A stretch of DNA of 64,000 nucleotides from Symsagittifera roscoffensis (Eukaryota > Xenacoelomorpha > Acoela > Convolutidae): positions 32,797,679 through 32,861,678 of the forward strand of contig NC_087065.1 in assembly GCF_963678635.1 (NCBI RefSeq), in the 5' to 3' direction. A program made the position numbers and the translations under genes. Position 1 is the stretch's first letter, and each line of letters opens with the position of its first letter. The notes beneath the pieces are model-generated. The model was given only the letters and a program-made list of their open reading frames with translations, was not told the origin of the DNA and searched no databases. This document shows, in pieces, positions 58,726 to 64,000 of the stretch.

Positions 58726-59328
58726 CTGAAACAAACAAAAATACTGATTGAGATATTAATCCGACACAGACAGTCAATTTTTGAGCAATTTTGAGCGGTA
58801 CAATGATTTAGGTATTTGTTTGTGGAATCCAAAACAGCACAGAAGATCAAAGAAAAGTAGCAATGTTGCGGATTCCGCGACAAATCCGATTTTGGCCTGT
58901 TGCGGATTCCGCTTACAATGCAGAGAATGCACAATTTGCCCTCGTAATGTGACCTTTTCATTGCAACTGTTTTCAAGTTTTCGAGTTAGTTTTTGTAAAC
59001 TGATATTCAAATATTGTTGGATACTAACATGGCATCTGAAATTTTGGAACACTATGAAATTTTAACAAAGGTTGACAATTCCAACTGAATTAACGTATGG
59101 TGCAATATGAAACTTAAAATGTGCATTTTTATTAATTGTTAAAAAGAAAGTCCAATAATCGCTTCCCGCTGTTTCTTGTGAGTATGTCTTGAATTTGCGT
59201 TCGTTCACACAACGCATACCCTGTACCCAACGGAAGATATTTTTCTGAAATGTTATACTGATTATCCAGCTAAATTTTCTCGTATTTTCTGTTCAGAATT
59301 GATCTATTTCTTATCGTAGCTTAGAACT

Positions 59329-60035
59329 ACCCGGGTTGATCAAAACTTTTAATCATACAATTTCCATATATGAAAAATTTCTTGTCATACAATGTCGTAC
59401 AATTTCATTCGTACAGAAAAATGTATGGAACCTCTATGATAAATATTTTTCCATTTATGAAAATTGTATATGTGTTTTTCCATGAGCCAAAAAGTTGACT
59501 TTTTTTGTTTCTAAATTTAAGTTCTGAAAAATTTTGAGTTGTAATTATTCAGCGATGATTAAGTTAAAAAATTTGAATTTCCAAATTATCAGACATTGAT
59601 CAAGGCATTTATAAACACGCCATACAAAAGAAATAGAAGTTTTAAGCGTTTTTAAAAAAAGGAAACAAAACAATATAAGTGTATCCAGGACTACGTTATG
59701 CCCACAAAAAATTAAGTTTTGTAAGCAAAACTTTATCTGGAAAATGTTTGTTTGCGTACAGAAATTGATTTGCGGTTGAAAAAGAAAAACTTTTTGGGGC
59801 AAATTCAAAATTATATGGAAATTGTATGAAAGCATTTTTTTCAAAAAACCAAAACCTCGGTTTGTTTATAACCAGACTGTTTTATCAGAGTCAAACTTGG
59901 TTGAAAAAGATTAGTTAAGATCTTTTTTGAACCATTTTTCGAAATTGTATGAAATTTTTTTGACAAACATTTTTCCACACACTTGATGTATGGAATTGTA
60001 TGATAAGCATTTTCGGTGTATGGGTCAACCCGGGT
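59329..60035. mobile_element. Second R2 element (shorter)
   Basis: ACCCGGGTTGATC at the left, GGGTCAACCCGGGT at the right, with TA at both borders as in Tc1/mariner-type insertions. Internal ATACAATTTCCATATATG repeats match 12,393-13,442. Confidence 0.68.
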
Positions 60036-60202
60036 AACCAATTTCTGGAAAGAAATAACTAGAAATCTGTTCACTGCTCAACCGCAATGAGATAAAAACA
60101 GCTTCGAGTATACACAATAGCCGTAGCAATACAATGCAAATTAACACTTGTTATAACAAGTGTTGCTTTGCATTAGATTGCAAAAATTATTCGAAACTAT
60201 AA

Positions 60203-60270
60203 CGTCGGGTGGCCTAGCGGTAAGCACAGCCGTCTATCCAATGGCAGAACGAGGCTTCGAGCCCCACCAG
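60203..60270 (+). tRNA. tRNA-like relic (tRNA pseudogene or SINE head)
   Basis: A-box-like TGGCCTAGCGGTAAG, a perfect 5-bp anticodon stem (GCCGT/ATGGC) with 7-nt loop CTATCCA (T33, anticodon ATC) and B-box-like GGCTTCGAGCC. The D stem, T stem and acceptor stem do not pair well. Probably not a functional tRNA. Confidence 0.35.
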
Positions 60271-60275
60271 GAGAC

Positions 60276-62117
60276 TTTTTTCTAGCTTGAAACAGCCTAG
60301 ATTTAGCTAATTTCTGATTAAACATCAACTATATACGTCAATTTTATAAGAATTATGCATTTACGGAGTAGTACCATTCTTGTGAAAACAGTGCTTATGT
60401 AAACTTGCTTTTTCCATTCCGTAAATGCATATTTCTTGAATTTTGGCAGGCTAAAATTAGCAGTCTTTCACAAGGATGGCAGCTTATCCACCAAGACAAT
60501 ACTATAAAACATGTCAACGCAGGAGGTCGACCAAATTTTCTAATTTCGATGCATAATCACCTTTTAGCGGCCACTGTATTATTTAGCTAGCGCATAAAAA
60601 ATGTCTCGAAAATGGCAGAAAAAAGTTATAAGAGTAATTATAATAATTAATGGCAAAAAATAAATGCCAAAGGACAACTTTTAATTAACTTGACTTTGAC
60701 TAAGCAAACGCTTATTTTGTCTACATTCAGAAACCAAAAAAAGTTATGAAACTGCCATCATTCAGTCAAATGGACAATAATCGTTTGAATTACAACTTCC
60801 ATGATACTTTCATCAAAACTCTTGTTATTTAAAACTGCCAAATCTGCATGTTTAAAAAATGTATAGTCAACTATAACCACAATGAAGAAACAAAAACAGA
60901 TTATAATCAATTTTAGATGATTATAATTTTGCAAAAGGTATAATCTTTTCTTTTGATGAAACTTGATCAACTCAAAAAGAATTAAAGCAACAATCTAAGA
61001 CTGAGGAGTTCTTGTTAATAAAAGCCGAATCCTCATTAACCAACCACCTCTGCTACTATTGGATATTTTTTCCATAATTCTAAAAACAGTTAAATTCCAT
61101 AAACCGTAGTATACAAAAAAATTGTGGAGATTTTACTACAACTTGTTACAGGTGAAAAAATCTTGAGTGGGTTGGGCAGTGTAAATAAAAAAAAACTTCC
61201 CGAAAAATGCTCTAAGCTAACTGCTAGTTGCCATCCTTCTTCTGCTCTTGGCAATAAGAACTCATTCTTGTTCGAAAAATTATGTTTAATGATTCATACT
61301 TTTGTTAAACTCTAAGATGAAACGCAAAGAACCAAGCATTATTCACAGCGCATCAATCAACAAAAACTCACAATTCAGAAACGAAAATTTTAAAAGAAAC
61401 AATCAGAGCTCAAAGCTAACTATTCAAAAATTCGAAAAAACAGCGAAAATTTCAGTCAGTTTTGTATGATTTGAAGGGAAATGGTTGGTTAAAAATTTCG
61501 AGCATTCGTTTCATCGTGCATGAGAATTATGCACCATTCAAACAAAAAAATGAAATGATAAGCTGATTACCACAATTTAAACAACACCATGCCTTTTTTC
61601 GGTGGTTTTTGTTACTTAAAATGAAACAATCTAAATACGAGCCAATTATAATATATTATTTATTCATACAAAAAACCAACTTGAAAAATATGTTTTTGTT
61701 CCGATTTTCGAAGAAAACGGAACATTTATGCACGATGGGTTTTTTTAAGTCAGTTTTCGCCGATCAAATAATAGTTTTTAACAAAAACTTTTTCTAACCA
61801 ATTGAATTTTAAACATTGAGTTCAAATATAAAAAACTTTGTAGCTCCGATTATTTTTTTGTAAAGTTTTGGGGGTTTGAAAATTGCTAAATTGGCCGTAT
61901 TTAGGACTAAATTATGTGCGCTTTGAAGAGTTCAAAGAAGGAGATTTTGTGGTTTGGTCTTTCAAAAATTTCACAAACTGACATGAAAGCAAACAGTGAT
62001 AATTTTCAAAAGTGGGAAATAACTGAAAACAATGAAAATTTAAAAAAAAAAAAGATCTTGGAAAATTTCAAACTGTTATGATGACAACATTACATCCCCA
62101 AGACGTTGGTTATAAAA
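60276..62117. other. Right flank, no gene seen
   Basis: AT-rich with short, unsupported ORFs. The first exon of the Ig gene is expected somewhere above 58,726, but I could not place it. 58,726-59,328, 62,661-63,149 and 63,601-64,000 are also unassigned. Confidence 0.35.
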
Positions 62118-62660
62118 CAATTAAACAAAACTGCTCGTATAAGGGCGAAGCGCTGAATGTTCCGACTGCCTTTTAAGGTTTATGGAGCAGTAATAACATT
62201 AAAAAATTAAATGTAAGAAAAAATAAAATGAAAATTTTTTTTTTCTAAAATTTGAAATTTTTTATGATAATCATCCCCCCACACGCCATACAAAGTACAA
62301 AACGATAGTTTTTGCTCCTTGTAACAAACCAATTATTGCGAATAAGCTTCTTTAAACCAATTTGGAACAATTTCTAAGACGGATTAACTCTCTGCTTACG
62401 CATTAATAGCGCGAAATATATCGCGCGTTAATTGTCCCAAATTGGCCAAAATGGCAATCTTTAAACCCCTATAACTTTAAGAAAAATGATCACAGGTGAA
62501 ATATCTTTTCAAATTTGAGCTCAGGACAACAATACCTTTCGAATGATATTTAAAAAATTCCGTCAAAAATGGCTAGTTAAAAAGTCGAAATTTGTCTGAA
62601 GAAAAAAAACCCACCCCGAGCACAAATATTCCGTTACTTTCGTATCGAAAGTCGGAACAG
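62118..62660 (+). mobile_element. R1 copy 5
   Basis: Same order of blocks (CTGCTCGTATAAGG, CCAATTTGGAACAATTTC, CGTATCGAAAGTCGGAAC). Confidence 0.65.
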
Positions 62661-63149
62661 TGAGTGGTTAAAAAACCAAAAGTTGGAAAAACAAAGAGTT
62701 GATGTTTTGTCATTAAACTAACGGAGAGCAAGTTTTGCTTCCACAATCTTTGAAAGTCGGAAAAACAGATGAAAAAATTCATTTTTTGAGTTCTTTTCTT
62801 TCCCTCGTTCTTTTTTTACTCTCACTCAAAATTATTGTTCGAATTTTCGAAAAACGTAACTGCAGTTTTGTGCTTGGCGAGGTTTTAATTTTTCCTCAAG
62901 CTGAAATTTGATTTTCTAATAAATTTTTGGCTCCTCTTCTTTCCCCTACCTCACACTAGCATGCATTTTCTGGTCTAATGAGTGGTTCTACAAGATTAAT
63001 TAAGAGAAGCAAAAATAATTATCATGGCCTAAATAGTTTGCATGTCAATTTTCATGACAATCGGACAATGTGAACAAAAATTATTTCTTAAGTTTTGCAG
63101 GTAGGGGGAAAGGGAAAAGAGCGCAATATTTTGGAAAGAAATATTATTG

Positions 63150-63600
63150 TTACGACTTTCGTAACAGAAGTAACAAAACATTTGTGCTCGGGGTGGAATT
63201 TTTTTCTTCAGACTAACTTCGACTTTTTAACTAAGAACTTTTGACGGAGTTTTTTATGTCAGCCGAAAGGTATTTTTGTCCTGAGCTCAAAATTGGAAAG
63301 TAATTTTACCTTTGATCGTTTTAAATGAAGTTTTGAGAGTTTAAAGATTGCCAATATGGTTAGTTTGGGACTATTAACTCGCGATTTACTTCGCGCTTAT
63401 AATGCGTAAGCTGAGGTTTAATCCCTCATAGAAATCGTTTCAAATTGGTTGAAACAGGCTATTTGTCATAGTTTTTATGTTAATAGGAGCAAAATTTATC
63501 ATTTTGTACTTTATATGGCGCGTGGGGGGAATGATTTAATTTAATACTCGATACTTTCGGAACATTCGGGACTTGCTCGAGCAGTCTTGTTTGATTAAAA
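63150..63600 (-). mobile_element. R1 copy 6 (inverted relative to copy 5)
   Basis: Starts with the inverted CGACTTTCGTAAC end and runs to GAGCAGTCTTG. About 500 bp from copy 5 in opposite orientation. Confidence 0.6.
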
Positions 63601-64000
63601 TATTTGTGTTGGTTTTCAACTAATCCATTTTGTACTAAATTATGTGATTTGATAGCTGCCAATACAGCAATCTTCGGTCTTTTGACGCATATTTAAAACA
63701 GTAGGGGTTTTCCGTACTTCTACTATTCTTTTTTTAATTCAAGCCATGAAAACTCACAAAAATTTTTTTTTTGCTGTGTCAGTTTCAATTGTTTTGCAAA
63801 AAAAACTCTTGCGAGCCACTGAAAAATTACATAGCGCAAACTCTATTTTATAGTGCTTTTTCACACAGAAAAAAAACTTTTCAAGTAAGTAGTCTCATGA
63901 AACAAAAATGCTTCTGTTTATTGAACCATTTTTAGCAAAAACTATACGTTTTAGTTTGGAAAAAAATAGTTTTTCAAGCAAACTGTTCAAGCGATAGACT

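Noticed and set aside
55491..55841. In-frame ATG with a signal-peptide-like stretch before Ig3 as the true gene start
   Set aside because: A pyrimidine-rich acceptor at 55,778-55,779 removes it and joins Ig2 to Ig3 in phase 1; kept only as a possible alternative first exon.
58484..58777. Start of the Ig gene at 58,777
   Set aside because: The codon there is TTG and no ATG exists in that frame after the upstream stop; a phase-1 acceptor at 58,726-58,727 better explains the exon.

Overview
This is metazoan nuclear DNA: AT-rich, with GT-AG introns, a multi-exon immunoglobulin-superfamily gene and many transposon remnants. The species cannot be named from the sequence.

Two things dominate. (1) A minus-strand gene for a type I membrane protein (exons from 58,725 down to 8,895) encodes seven Ig-like domains, one fibronectin-III domain, a transmembrane helix and a short basic tail. 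Eleven exons join in frame, nearly all through phase-1 introns. (2) The intron between its Ig6 and Ig7 exons holds a complete plus-strand LTR retroelement at 18,826-53,765. It is 34,940 bp long, with 408-bp LTRs that differ at one base and a 4-bp CATG target duplication. It is therefore a very young and unusually large element.

Layout of the element: 5' LTR; primer-binding-site candidate; 1.3-kb leader; a 16-kb array of seven related non-coding units (U1-U7, 20,508-36,526), each closing with the same boundary block and most carrying hairpins whose stems differ in sequence but keep their pairing; then an A/C-rich, G-poor coding block. The coding block holds ORF A (basic, no ATG), a Ty3/Gypsy-type gag-protease-RT-RNase H frame broken by one in-frame TAG before the integrase, two tiny hydrophobic ORFs, a 377-codon frame without any ATG (ORF E), an envelope-like glycoprotein (ORF F) and an unrecognised 601-aa protein (ORF G). 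Consecutive ORFs overlap (26, 4, 13 and 4 nt). A 79-bp intron candidate lies just after the last stop. A long 3' region and the 3' LTR follow.

The rest (0-18.8 kb and 53.8-64 kb) is host intron or flank with short DNA transposons (three with perfect 8-bp target duplications), two dispersed non-autonomous families, a palindromic TA-rich block, a decayed non-LTR reverse transcriptase and a tRNA-like relic.

The strongest candidate for an undescribed system is the retroelement as a whole: a giant element with a multi-unit, structure-conserving leader array and two ATG-less frames that suggest spliced accessory products.
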